From positions 220 to 64,219 of the forward strand of contig NZ_LMBV01000006.1 in NCBI RefSeq assembly GCF_001439925.1: a DNA stretch of 64,000 bases. Direction: 5' to 3'. Positions 34,321 through 42,771 of this stretch are shown here, piece after piece (the first letter of the stretch is position 1; each line of letters begins with the position of its first letter). The position numbers and the translations under genes were made by a program. The notes under the pieces were generated by a model that did not search any database, had not been told where the DNA came from, and was given only the letters and a program-made list of their open reading frames with translations. This DNA is from Peribacillus muralis (lineage in GTDB: Bacteria; Bacillota; Bacilli; Bacillales; DSM-1321).

Positions 34321-34757
34321 AAAGCTAAAAAAATAGCGATGGAGTCCCCTTTTACCATCGCTTTTAAATACGTATCATTTTTTGTACGATCAGTCTGAAT
34401 ATTAACGGCGTTTCTTCTTGCTGGCTTGTTCCGTTAAGTCGCACGTTTCAATTTTCCCTTCCAATTATTTTCTGAGGAAGTTGCATTTTTCTCGAATACC
34501 AGAATCTCCATAACCAGTTAAGCGAGAAATAATGAGAGCGATTAGAAATTGCTTAAACAGCTGAATAGCAATAGTATTAATAGCAGTCGAGAAAAAAGGC
34601 CAGATCCTTGAAGTAGATAAGGATATAATGGAAAATAATAAAGAAGCACTGCATTATCGTTCATGCTAGCAATATCTTTGTTAAATAATCCGTAATTTAT
34701 AGCGTTTCTTATGTCAAGAGTCATTTAAATTGTAATTTTCAATAGGAGTGGGAAGAA
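34321..34757. other. Intergenic between cupin gene and two-component system
   Basis: Contains the cupin terminator and the leader of the response regulator. A hydrophobic 40-residue frame on the minus strand (about 34547-34666) has no ribosome binding site. I see no gene. Confidence 0.4.
34335..34366 (+). terminator. Terminator of the cupin gene
   Basis: AGCGATGG and CCATCGCT pair perfectly around a 12-nt loop and run into TTTT, 14 bp past the stop. Confidence 0.7.
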
Positions 34758-35453
34758 ATGAAACGTCTTTCAATTTTAATAGCGGATGATGAGAAGGAAA
34801 TTGCCGATCTTATTGCAATCCTTTTGGAAAAAGAGGGTTACCATGTAATGACAGCATCTGATGGTCAAGAAGCCCTTGATGTTACCGAGACACAAACGGT
34901 TGATTTGCTGATTCTGGATATCATGATGCCCGAAATGGATGGATATGAAGTTATCCGTCACATTCGCGAACGACATAATATGCCTGTCATATTTTTAAGT
35001 GCTAAAACCTCTGACTTCGATAAGGTACATGGACTTGTGATTGGAGCAGATGATTATATGACCAAACCATTTATCCCCATGGAATTGGTTGCCCGTGTAA
35101 ACGCTCAGCTGAGGCGCTTTACGAAGCTTAATCAACCCAAAGTAGATCATAAAATGAACTTGGAATTTGGCGGGCTGGTTATTTCTCCTGATCAGCGCAC
35201 CGTAAATTTATATGGTGAAAACATTGAACTTACCCCAAAAGAGTTTGATATTTTGCATTTATTGGCCAGTCATCCAAAAAAGGTTTATAGTGTGGAAAAC
35301 ATTTTCCAGCACGTTTGGGACCAAGCTTATTTTGAAAGTGGAAATACCGTCATGGTACATATTCGCACGTTACGAAAAAAGCTGGAAAAAAATGCACGGA
35401 AGAATATATGGATTAAAACCGTCTGGGGTGTCGGATATGCATTCAATGGCTAA
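34758..35453 (+). CDS. OmpR-family response regulator, VanR-like
   Basis: Two-domain regulator (231 aa). The receiver has acidic residues D10/D11, phosphoacceptor D54 in LLILDIMMPEMDGYEV and K103 in YMTKPF; the C-terminus is an OmpR-type winged helix (ENIELTPKEFDILHLLASHPKK). It resembles VanR of glycopeptide systems but also many Bacillus regulators. It is preceded by AGGAG and overlaps the kinase gene by 17 bp. Direct repeats of TTTAAGAA before vanY (36573-36591) are candidate binding sites. Confidence 0.88.
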   Translation: MKRLSILIADDEKEIADLIAILLEKEGYHVMTASDGQEALDVTETQTVDLLILDIMMPEMDGYEVIRHIRERHNMPVIFLSAKTSDFDKVHGLVIGADDYMTKPFIPMELVARVNAQLRRFTKLNQPKVDHKMNLEFGGLVISPDQRTVNLYGENIELTPKEFDILHLLASHPKKVYSVENIFQHVWDQAYFESGNTVMVHIRTLRKKLEKNARKNIWIKTVWGVGYAFNG

Positions 35454-36543
35454 AGCTGTGCGCGGTTTTCGTTCAAAGATGGTGCTATTATTCGGTTTAA
35501 GTATGCTTTTTGCTGGTATCATCACATATTCAATCTTCAAGGGACTTCAAATTTATTATCATACCTATGTCCAGTTTGGGGACAGACTGACTTTTTATCG
35601 TCAAATGATGAATGAAATTGGTGACATTAACTTCTTTTTACTAATGTTCATCCCGCTTTCAATCTTGTTTTTTTATGTGCTCACCCAGCCCTATTCGACA
35701 TACTTCAATAAGATTTCAACAGGGATTCACCATCTGGCCCGAGGAGACTTCTCATATAAGGTTCAAATAAATACAAATGATGAATTCAGAGATATTGCCC
35801 AAGATATCAATTTGGCAAGCGAGAAATTGAAAGAAGCTATCGAAAGAGGAGATTTTTCGGAAAGCAGCAAAAATCAGTTGGTTGTAAATTTAGCACATGA
35901 TTTACGTACGCCTCTTACGTCTGTATTAGGTTATATCGATTTGATTCTTAAAGATGAAAAATTGACTAAGGAGCAGATCACACATTATTTAACGATTGCG
36001 TTCACCAAATCACAGCGTTTAGAAAATCTTATAGATGAATTATTCGAAATAACGAGAATGAACTATGGTATGCTGCCAGTTTATAAAAAGCAAATTAACT
36101 TAGCTGACTTGCTCAACCAACTAACGGAAGAATTATACCCTGTTTTTGAGAAAAATCATTTAACCACGCGAATGAATATTCTTCCCCAATTACCTATTGT
36201 TGCTGACGGAGCCCTCTTAGCCCGCGTGTTTGAAAATCTTTTAACCAATGCAAATCGTTATGGAAGCGATGGTCAGTTTGTAGACATTAACGGCTTTATT
36301 GATTCTGGGGAATTGGTTGTTCAAGTTGTGAACTATGGAGATCCCATCCCTCAAAATGAACTGCCGCATCTTTTTGATATGTTTTATACTGGCGACAAAG
36401 CTCGAGCTCATCAAGAAGAAAGCACTGGGCTGGGCTTGTTCATTGCGAAAAATATCGTGGAGCAGCATAACGGGGCAATTAGTGCAGAAAGTAGTTTTAT
36501 GCATACAGTTTTTGAAATCCGTTTACCTCAAGAAGATGTTTAA
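35437..36543 (+). CDS. Sensor histidine kinase, VanS-like
   Basis: Membrane-bound kinase (368 aa) with two transmembrane segments (about 15-35 and 66-83), a HAMP linker, the H-box NLAHDLRTPLTSVLGY (His near 154) and the ATPase G-box STGLGLFIAKNI. The periplasmic loop between the helices is only about 30 residues. The ATG at 35437 lies inside the regulator's 3' end, so translation is coupled; the ATG at 35446 is an alternative. With VanY downstream, it resembles the VanRS-VanY arrangement. The signal is unknown. Confidence 0.87.
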   Translation: MHSMAKAVRGFRSKMVLLFGLSMLFAGIITYSIFKGLQIYYHTYVQFGDRLTFYRQMMNEIGDINFFLLMFIPLSILFFYVLTQPYSTYFNKISTGIHHLARGDFSYKVQINTNDEFRDIAQDINLASEKLKEAIERGDFSESSKNQLVVNLAHDLRTPLTSVLGYIDLILKDEKLTKEQITHYLTIAFTKSQRLENLIDELFEITRMNYGMLPVYKKQINLADLLNQLTEELYPVFEKNHLTTRMNILPQLPIVADGALLARVFENLLTNANRYGSDGQFVDINGFIDSGELVVQVVNYGDPIPQNELPHLFDMFYTGDKARAHQEESTGLGLFIAKNIVEQHNGAISAESSFMHTVFEIRLPQEDV

Positions 36544-36572
36544 ACTGATGAAGCTTACCTCCTAAAGAATTA

Positions 36573-36591
36573 TTTAAGAAAAATTTAAGAA
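36573..36591 (+). promoter_or_regulatory. Candidate response-regulator box before vanY
   Basis: Two direct copies of TTTAAGAA lie exactly 11 bp apart (36573-36580 and 36584-36591), one DNA helical turn, as is typical for OmpR-family sites. They end 14 bp upstream of a possible -35. Confidence 0.55.
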
Positions 36592-36623
36592 TTACCCCAC
36601 TCTTTTTTTAAAAAGTTTGTCCT

Positions 36624-36643
36624 ATCTTATAAGAAGATAAGAT
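36624..36643 (+). promoter_or_regulatory. Inverted repeat in the vanY promoter region
   Basis: ATCTTAT-N6-ATAAGAT is a perfect 7-bp inverted repeat, just before AAGGAGG of vanY. TATAAG at 36628-36633 inside it could be a -10 with a weak -35 17 bp upstream. It may be an operator or a leader hairpin. Confidence 0.4.
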
Positions 36644-36659
36644 CAAGGAGGAAGCTAAA

Positions 36660-37535
36660 TTGAAAAAGTTGGGGTATTTATTGTTTTTTGTATTGAGTAT
36701 CGGTTTTGTCTTCATTCATATGGCACCGCCTTTTCAAGAGAAAGTTGAGATTCAAACATATGATCAATATGAAAAAATTAAATTAGCTGATATAGGGATT
36801 CCCAAAAACATCAAGCGGAAAGAGATTCCCAAAGAACAGGTATTTCAGGGAAATCTGCTCCTAGTCAACAGAGAATTTCCTGTTCATCCAGAGAGTGAAA
36901 AGTCGGATATCGTAAATTTATTTGCAAACAAGGAATTGACAGAGGGCTACGGTTTGCTTGATGGCAAAATTGAGTTATCAAAGGATGTCGCACTTGCATT
37001 TTCGAAGATGATAAAGGCTGCTGAAAAAGAAGGGGTTCACCATTTCTTGATTAATAGTGGATACAGGGGTTTTGATAAGCAACGTGAACTCTATCTTGAA
37101 ATGGGACCTGACTTTGCATTGCCTGCCGGCTATAGTGAACACAATTTGGGTTTATCTCTTGATGTAGGTTCTTCGCAAATGAAAATGAGTGAAGCAGCGG
37201 AAGGAAAATGGATAGAAAGAAATGCTTGGAAATACGGCTTTGTATTACGCTATCCAAAGGATAAAATCGATGTTACCGGAATTCAATATGAACCATGGCA
37301 TATTCGCTATGTCGGTTTGCCACACAGCGCGATCATGCAAAAGAAAAATTTTGTCTTGGAGGAATATTTAGATTTCCTAAAAAAAGAAAAGTCCGCTTCT
37401 GCAAATGTTAACGGGGTAGAATATACGATTTCTTATTACCTTGTTTCTGAAAGCATGACAATTAAAGTAGCACAAAATAACCATTACAAGATCTCGGGCA
37501 ACAATATAGATGGAGTAATTGTTACCGGTTATTGA
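36660..37535 (+). CDS. vanY: VanY-like D-alanyl-D-alanine carboxypeptidase
   Basis: M15B-family zinc carboxypeptidase (291 aa) anchored by an N-terminal hydrophobic segment (about 4-24). The zinc motif SxHxxGxxxD is present in SEHNLGLSLDVG, followed by EPWHIRYVG with the catalytic Glu and second zinc His. VanY trims the terminal D-Ala from peptidoglycan stems, weakening glycopeptide targets. It starts at a TTG behind AAGGAGG. No vanH, vanA or vanX is in the window, so this is a chromosomal cell-wall system, not a resistance cluster. The two-component genes lie just upstream. Confidence 0.87.
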   Translation: MKKLGYLLFFVLSIGFVFIHMAPPFQEKVEIQTYDQYEKIKLADIGIPKNIKRKEIPKEQVFQGNLLLVNREFPVHPESEKSDIVNLFANKELTEGYGLLDGKIELSKDVALAFSKMIKAAEKEGVHHFLINSGYRGFDKQRELYLEMGPDFALPAGYSEHNLGLSLDVGSSQMKMSEAAEGKWIERNAWKYGFVLRYPKDKIDVTGIQYEPWHIRYVGLPHSAIMQKKNFVLEEYLDFLKKEKSASANVNGVEYTISYYLVSESMTIKVAQNNHYKISGNNIDGVIVTGY

Positions 37536-37638
37536 ATGATGAATAGTCATGAGAAAGAAAGAACGGATAAGTGTCCTTTTCATGTTCATAGCTGAAAGTA
37601 AAATTATATCCGGTAATGTTTTACGTTATATAATTACG

Positions 37639-37672
37639 GATTATCCTGCAACCCACTTACTATCGGATAATC
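37639..37672 (+). terminator. Possible terminator after vanY
   Basis: GATTATCC and GGATAATC pair perfectly around an 18-nt loop, followed by TTCTTATACTT. The stem is short and AT-rich, so a weak call. Confidence 0.3.
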
Positions 37673-37751
37673 TTCTTATACTTAAGAAGTAACATGTAAA
37701 GGATGTTCACTATCAACTTTGCCGCATCGTAACACCTTTGTGTCTTTTTTG

Positions 37752-38410
37752 TTAAGAGCAGCTGTTGCAAACTGTTAAGCAATCCGGTTTCAAGTAATTT
37801 TTGGGGTCTTGTATAAGGTTCTTAATTATGTTGAGGTACTCCAAACCGTCCGAAACATCATTCATGGTTGGAATATACTTATTCATTTTACCGTCCATAA
37901 GCGAGATTATCTCGATTCTTTCCGGTAATCGACCAAATGCCTTTTGACAAAATACCGAAATCATATGAATGAGTTGGTTGACCATTCTGCCACGTCAAGA
38001 GTTAAGGAAAGGTCAGTCCCTAGCTCATCAATATTCATGTGGAACTTTTCATATAAAAATAAAGGAGGATATTCATTTTTCCCAGAAGTTAAAGATTGGA
38101 TTAGGTGATCCGTTATTTTGGCAAGAGCCGTATAATAATGAATCTTCGACTCAAACTGGCGTACATCCATGACTCTCCAAAGCTCATCTATCAAGTCCAT
38201 AACCTTCTTGGTCGTCTGGCTTACAGGAGGAAGTTTATAATATCGACTTACAACTTGATTAACCACTAATTGAACCATCTTTCTCCAATTTTGTTGAGTA
38301 GAGATTTTCTCAATATGATAAACGTAAAATTGATAAGGACATCTTATAAAATCTTGTAAATGGTAATCCGTTAATGTGGCAATCGAAACCCGATATTCCT
38401 TCCCCATCAA
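37752..38410 (-). pseudogene. Broken PD-(D/E)XK nuclease gene (Cas4/AddB-like)
   Basis: Two frames join into one protein pattern. The first (37961-38410) starts MMGKEYRVSIATLTDYHLQDFIRCPYQFYV, the CPYQFY motif of PD-(D/E)XK nucleases, and has LTLDVAEWS, a likely catalytic Asp. The second (37752-37985) ends in PDCLTVCNSC, giving the three C-terminal cysteines that with Cys in CPYQFY form the Fe-S site of AddB/Cas4-like nucleases. The frames overlap by 25 bp (37961-37985) with a shift at AATGGTC, and the ExK-type motif expected between them is missing. So a deletion or frameshift probably inactivated it. An assembly error is the alternative. Confidence 0.55.
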
Positions 38411-38446
38411 TTCCCTTCACTCCTCTTACTCATATGCCGTCTCATA

Positions 38447-38905
38447 TTATATGGAAGAAACAAAACTTCTCTGAATGAACTCCTTCCCAAATTCCTGGCA
38501 CTTTTTGATATCCTCATCTTCTGGGGTTAATTCTACTTTTAACCCTTCCAGGACGATATCAGCACCCCGGTCCCTTAATTTTTCATTCAAGATATCTACA
38601 GCTGCACAATAATGTGTATAGTAAGAATCGCCGGAACCAAACACGGCAGCTTTCTTTCCAGTTAGATCTACATCATCCATTTCATCATAGAAGTCTAAAA
38701 AATCATCCGGTAAATCTCCATCTCCCCACGTATATGCACCTAATAAGATTCCATCATAATCTTTAAGTAGCGAAGCTTCAGGACTATCCATTATATCTAT
38801 TTTTTCGATTTCCACACCGCTTTCCGTGATTCCGCCTGCAATGAAGTCCGCCATTTCTTCTGTATTTCCACTCATACTGGCAAAAATCATAATGATTTTG
38901 GACAT
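38447..38905 (-). CDS. Flavodoxin (YkuN/YkuP type)
   Basis: Short-chain flavodoxin (152 aa) that carries electrons on FMN. Phosphate-binding loop ASMSGNTEEMADFI at the N-terminus, then GAYTWGDGDLPDDF and GSGDSYYTHYC as FMN-contact loops. The ATG at 38905 follows GGGGAG; the upstream frame to 38926 lacks a ribosome binding site. Flavodoxins replace ferredoxin under iron limitation. Here the gene is the second of a pair preceded by two Fur boxes, so Fur derepression under iron starvation is likely. Confidence 0.9.
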   Translation of the reverse strand: MSKIIMIFASMSGNTEEMADFIAGGITESGVEIEKIDIMDSPEASLLKDYDGILLGAYTWGDGDLPDDFLDFYDEMDDVDLTGKKAAVFGSGDSYYTHYCAAVDILNEKLRDRGADIVLEGLKVELTPEDEDIKKCQEFGKEFIQRSFVSSI

Positions 38906-38931
38906 GATATGCTCCCCTTCCAACAATGCTA

Positions 38932-39327
38932 TTAAGCATGCACTTCTTCGGTGTTCATTTTATTCTTAATTTCCTTTACGTTGCTCAGTTCATCAGCAAA
39001 TGAAAGAAAGGACTCCCTATCATGTGCATCGAGTGCTTCGTTAATTTTAAAGCTTAAAAAGTTAATTTTCAGATTCAAATCCAATATGGAGCAAATGCTG
39101 CCCTTGGAATACAGTTCCTCAATATCTTCAACATGCATAAAAAACTGAAACTCTTCGTTAACTTCTATTAAAAAGTGCCATCCTAGGCAATCGACATATT
39201 TCCGCTCATTCGTAATTGTCCAAACATCACCTGGAAAGAACTCAATCATATGCTGGTGCTTTTGTCCCGGGCAGCAGCAGCTTACTTGATGCTGAAAGGG
39301 CTCTAATATTACATGATTTTTCTCCAT
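38932..39327 (-). CDS. Fur-controlled protein of unknown function
   Basis: I do not recognise a domain. The 131-aa product has an N-terminal Cys/His-rich segment (QVSCCCPGQKHQHMIEFF), a DVWTITNERKYVDCLGWHFLIEV stretch and an acidic, helical C-terminal half. The start follows GAAGGAG. It precedes the flavodoxin gene by 26 bp and is followed by it in one operon. In B. subtilis the iron-starvation operon ykuNOP puts an unknown gene (ykuO) beside flavodoxins; equivalence is a guess. The CCC-H-H segment could bind metal or a cluster. Confidence 0.72.
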   Translation of the reverse strand: MEKNHVILEPFQHQVSCCCPGQKHQHMIEFFPGDVWTITNERKYVDCLGWHFLIEVNEEFQFFMHVEDIEELYSKGSICSILDLNLKINFLSFKINEALDAHDRESFLSFADELSNVKEIKNKMNTEEVHA

Positions 39328-39476
39328 AACGTATTACTCCTTCACTGACACGCATTTTTTTAATCACTGTTCTTTTTCTATTGGCTGTTTTTTGTACAGT
39401 TACCGTCTTATTCGTTAAGGTTTTTGCATCGAAATTCTTTTTATTGGAACGCGTAGGATTTTGTATGTACATTAAA

Positions 39477-39497
39477 TGAAAATGATTATCAATTTCA
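39477..39497 (-). promoter_or_regulatory. Fur box 1
   Basis: TGAAAATGATTATCAATTTCA matches the Fur 7-1-7 core TGATAAT-N-ATTATCA with two or three changes. It lies 15 bp downstream of a better box and about 150 bp before the flavodoxin-pair start. Confidence 0.65.
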
Positions 39498-39511
39498 TTT
39501 AATATTGTATA

Positions 39512-39532
39512 TGATAATGATTATCATTGTCA
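39512..39532 (-). promoter_or_regulatory. Fur box 2
   Basis: TGATAATGATTATCATTGTCA is an almost perfect Fur box (core GATAATGATTATCATTGTC). It lies just upstream of box 1 and is the main reason to call the operon iron-regulated. Confidence 0.85.
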
Positions 39533-39585
39533 ACGGTATTTCATACACTATATAACTATTTATTTTCTAACCCGGTTACTTGCAT

Positions 39586-39610
39586 AAAAAAAACTGCCTT
39601 AAAGACAGTT
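39586..39610 (-). terminator. Terminator of the SDR gene
   Basis: On the minus strand AACTGTCTTT, then AAGGCAGTT and TTTTTTT, 64 bp past the SDR stop. Confidence 0.6.
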
Positions 39611-39673
39611 CGGATTTGAAGCTATACACCCCTTCACAAAATTTTGTTACCACCAAACCCTTTAGCTTTTCAT

Positions 39674-40447
39674 TCACCTTTTGAAACCGCCTTCCGAATG
39701 AATGATCTGACCTGTAATCCAATCTGCTTCTTCGCTCACTAGAAATTTAATCGTTTTTGCAATATCGCTCGGTTTTCCTATTCTACCGAAAGGAAACATC
39801 GGCATTAAATCCTTTTTTATTTCCTCCGTCATCCACCCCGTATCAGTTGGACCTGGATTTACCGCATTAACCGTTATGCCTAAAGGAGCTAGTTCAGCCG
39901 ACAATGTAATCGTTAGAGCATCAACGGCTCCTTTTGTGGTTGCATAGGCCAATTCACCTGGCATTGGTCCTTGAAACTGCCCTGAAGTCAGATTAACTAT
40001 CCTTCCACCCGATTTCTTATCAAATACTTGAGCGAATTTACTACTTAAAAGCGTAGTTGCACGAACATTTATCAGATAATGCTGATCTAATTCTTCGGCC
40101 GTTAAATTAGAATAATTGTTGTTAGTTGAGTATGCTGCATTATTGATCAAGATATCCGGGCAACCAAGTTGTTCAGAAACTTGTTTTATCAGTTGTTCAG
40201 GGGCATCGTATTGAGATAAATCCAACTCCATACATGATACCTTTATCCCCTTTGCTGTTAATTCCTCTTTTAATTTCATAGGCTCATCTAATTTCATGCT
40301 CCAAGGCATTTTTTTATCGTATTCCGTCCAATATGTGAAAAATATATGATAACCCGATTCAGCCAACTCCCTGCAAATGGCAGCCCCAATCCCTTTCAGT
40401 CGGCTTACACCCGTTATGATCGCAATTTTTCCTTTTAACTGGTCCAT
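39674..40447 (-). CDS. SDR-family oxidoreductase
   Basis: Short-chain dehydrogenase/reductase (257 aa, normal size) with TGVSRLKGIGAA as the NAD(P)-binding loop (an insert lengthens the glycine motif), NNAAYS and the active site Tyr-x3-Lys in YATTKGA with Ser in TSGQFQ before it. C-terminal VNPGPTDTGWMTEEI and IGKPSDIA are typical. The substrate is unknown; 3-oxoacyl-type reduction is only a family default. Start follows GGAGG. It stands alone in a region with decayed genes. Confidence 0.87.
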   Translation of the reverse strand: MDQLKGKIAIITGVSRLKGIGAAICRELAESGYHIFFTYWTEYDKKMPWSMKLDEPMKLKEELTAKGIKVSCMELDLSQYDAPEQLIKQVSEQLGCPDILINNAAYSTNNNYSNLTAEELDQHYLINVRATTLLSSKFAQVFDKKSGGRIVNLTSGQFQGPMPGELAYATTKGAVDALTITLSAELAPLGITVNAVNPGPTDTGWMTEEIKKDLMPMFPFGRIGKPSDIAKTIKFLVSEEADWITGQIIHSEGGFKR

Positions 40448-40640
40448 TGATATCCCTCCATGATCATAGTGAACTTAAGTCTCCATGTTACCTTGAGGTA
40501 TATAGATAACACTGACACAACTAATATTACCATTAAATACCACTAAATTTCTTTAAATGCCATAAAAAAAACTGCCTCAGCAACCTTTTTTTGGAGTTAG
40601 CTTGGTAGCTATTCAACCATAATGTCTATTATTTTTCATT

Positions 40641-40871
40641 TCAATCTACATCAAAAAGATAATCGGATGATTCAGCGCTCTCGAAGTTTTCTTCGGTGAT
40701 ATTTCCTTGATCATTTCTTATTTCTCCCGTTTTCTTCAGTGCATATGTTGAAATATAATAACCTTCAACTGGTAGATCCTCATTATCTATTAATTTCATT
40801 TTTCCATCAGAAAAGATATGAATTCGGTTTTCTCCTCCATAATTGATCCGTTCCCCTGTAAAGTTCAACAC
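40641..40871 (-). CDS. Small hypothetical protein or remnant
   Basis: A 76-codon frame (ending DYLFDVD) with no family I recognise. It starts at a GTG directly after a stop codon and has no ribosome binding site, so it may be the 3' end of a longer lost gene. Composition is normal for the region. Confidence 0.3.
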   Translation of the reverse strand: MLNFTGERINYGGENRIHIFSDGKMKLIDNEDLPVEGYYISTYALKKTGEIRNDQGNITEENFESAESSDYLFDVD

Positions 40872-41537
40872 TTAGAGGTAATCCGTAATTATTCTGCTCG
40901 AGACATCTCCCTGGTATAACGGAAACTCTTGGACTTAAAAGGAGGCACCAAGAAATATGTGTCCCTTTTGGCAGTGAAAAGATTGGCAGCGAAATTTAGA
41001 AATCTTGATATTCCCCCATACAAAAGATGAACTGGAGAATTTTCTTAGCATCTAACACTCTTAAGTAAAATCACTTATTAAACCAATTTTTGTAGGGTTG
41101 GACACCTTAACCCATCTATTTCCATTACTGACTTATTGACCATTGCCCCTGTACATTCTTTTGATAATAAATTGAGATACCAACTCTTATGTAAGTTACA
41201 CGATGTTTGCCATTATATCCTCCCAATCCCTACGGTTTAGTTCTTCTTTTCTCTTAGGCTTGGATCCGGACTTATTCTGATGGTTTTTTTTTCTAAACGT
41301 CTGAATATCTGATTTGGATAAAGGATCAGCTAACTTCAAGTACATAACCTTCATCCACTAATTTGTCTGTAAGGACGCAGGGAGGTATTTAATAATACCC
41401 AAAATGACTAAAGAACTATTAATTAATTTAAAAATAAAAAAAGGAATAATACGTGATTATATAGAACTGTTATTCAGGACTTTAGATTCAATATCATTTA
41501 TTGAACAAAGCCCTAAATAATATTGGAGGTTATAGTG
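40872..41537. other. Region with a decayed small gene and no intact CDS
   Basis: The only structured item is the broken frame at 41196-41367. The rest holds short frames without ribosome binding sites. It leads into the promoter of the secreted-protein pseudogene at 41538. Confidence 0.4.
41196..41367 (-). pseudogene. Decayed small Lys/Arg-rich protein gene
   Basis: Two frames read as one: DKLVDEGYVLEV, then a stop one frame out, then DPLSKSDIQTFRKKNHQNK and KPKRKEELNRRDWEDIM. A frame change of four extra bases (AGCT) at the junction, or a net +1, would restore the reading. There is no start codon. I do not recognise the family. The RRDWEDIM end recalls small Bacillus proteins of unknown function. 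Confidence 0.35.
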
Positions 41538-42302
41538 ATGAAAAAAGAAGTGATTGCTACAGCTCTGTTATGTTTAACGATGTTATTTAGTTTTGTTGGC
41601 TCTTCATTGGCCGCAAGTGAAAAAGGAATTAAATACGAACAAATCAGCGATCTTAATGAACTTTATACAAGAGCTTTAAACGGTGTTTCAGATTTATCTA
41701 GTCAACAGGATGATATAGAAAAATTTAAGCTTTCGACACATTCTGTGGAAATATCAGAATTAGAAATTCAATCTCATTCAACTAGTCAATTACTAGAAGT
41801 GGAAAATGTGAATGGTCAATTGGTTGAAACATATGCAACTACTACTTTCCATGTTGCTTAAGATATTACTGATAAAATCGCACAACAAAAGCTAGATACT
41901 AAGATTCAACCCTTTGCATCAAAAAAAGATGATAAATGGGATTCTACAAAAGGCGTAAAAGCTTATTCGACTATTACTTGGTCTAATGTTTATGATAAAA
42001 ATCAAGTTAAGCATTTTAAATTAACAAAGGTAACAGGTGGATGGAGCTACAATGGAGCTGGCAACTATGTTTTATCAAATCGCTCGGCTATTGTAGGCCA
42101 AGTTGGTCCAGGAAGCTTTGGTTCGACTTCTGGACAATCAAAACAGATTGCTACTGGTTCAAATACCTATTCCTATAATGTACCGTCTAGTTGGAAAGCA
42201 GTAATTGCATCTAAGTATACTACATGTGGTGTAAGTACAAACCTAAAAATCAGTAGGGGATCTTCAAGTTGGACTTTAGCATTCCAAAATCACGCAAGTT
42301 AA
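41538..42302 (+). pseudogene. Secreted-protein gene with an in-frame stop
   Basis: The ATG at 41538 follows GGAGG and opens a signal peptide (MKKEVIATALL, cleavage near SSLA-A). The reading stays in frame for 254 codons plus stop but is broken by TAA at 41859-41861, after HVA. Beyond it, DITDKIAQQK and later GGWSYNGAGNYVLSNRS and WTLAFQNHAS continue without other stops. I do not recognise the family. It could be a recent nonsense mutation, an assembly error or a stop with readthrough. A terminator follows at 42383-42412. Confidence 0.6.
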
Positions 42303-42382
42303 ATTTTCCATTTAAGAAAAACAATAATAAAGAGGCTCCCAAATAAGTCCTTTTTCAAGTATTATCACGCATAATTAAAGGG

Positions 42383-42412
42383 GCAGAAATGTTGTTAAAT
42401 AAACATTTCTGC
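42383..42412 (+). terminator. Terminator after the secreted-protein pseudogene
   Basis: GCAGAAATGTT and AACATTTCTGC pair perfectly around 8 nt; no long T-tract follows on the + strand. Confidence 0.55.
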
Positions 42413-42483
42413 TCCTCTCTATTTATTCAATTTTGGCTTAATTATCCTTTTAAGACAGCCCCTTATCTATTTTGAATAACTGT

Positions 42484-42771
42484 TTATATTAAAATATAAA
42501 CAGTTAGAGCTGTTAGAAAGTTAGGAAGACCTATTAATAAAAGTCTTGTAGTCAAGAAAACTCTTTCTTTTTTATCTTCTTTCGTTTCAGAAAGTATATT
42601 TCTTCCCAATCTATCACCATCTACAAATCCACCAGAAAATAATGCACATAATACTAATACGATTGCAGTAACCCATCCTGTAATTTTGTACATAAGTGTC
42701 CAATCATTTGTGAAAACCGATATAAGAAGTGAAATTAAAACGATAACAATACCTAAATAAAAGGATTTCAT
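42484..42771 (-). CDS. Small membrane protein, DUF5316-like
   Basis: A 95-aa protein with about three hydrophobic segments: YLGIVIVLISLLISVF, then WVTAIVLVLCALFSGGFV, and LLLIGLPNFLTALTVYI at the end. A short polar loop (DRLGRNILSETKEDKKER) lies between segments two and three. It resembles the DUF5316 family of Bacillus membrane proteins; no function is known. The ATG at 42771 follows AAGGGGG, which is better than the upstream frame start at 42840. Confidence 0.65.
   Translation of the reverse strand: MKSFYLGIVIVLISLLISVFTNDWTLMYKITGWVTAIVLVLCALFSGGFVDGDRLGRNILSETKEDKKERVFLTTRLLLIGLPNFLTALTVYILI

Noticed and set aside
34542-34724. Hydrophobic 60-codon minus-strand frame before the response regulator
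   Set aside because: No ribosome binding site before either possible start; hydrophobic character alone is not enough.
36660-37535. Calling the locus a vancomycin resistance cluster
   Set aside because: No vanH, ligase or vanX is present; a lone VanY with a two-component system does not confer such resistance by itself.
39242-39472. Short minus-strand frame before the Fur-controlled unknown gene
   Set aside because: It overlaps the 131-aa gene by 86 bp, has no ribosome binding site and lies in the leader after the Fur boxes.
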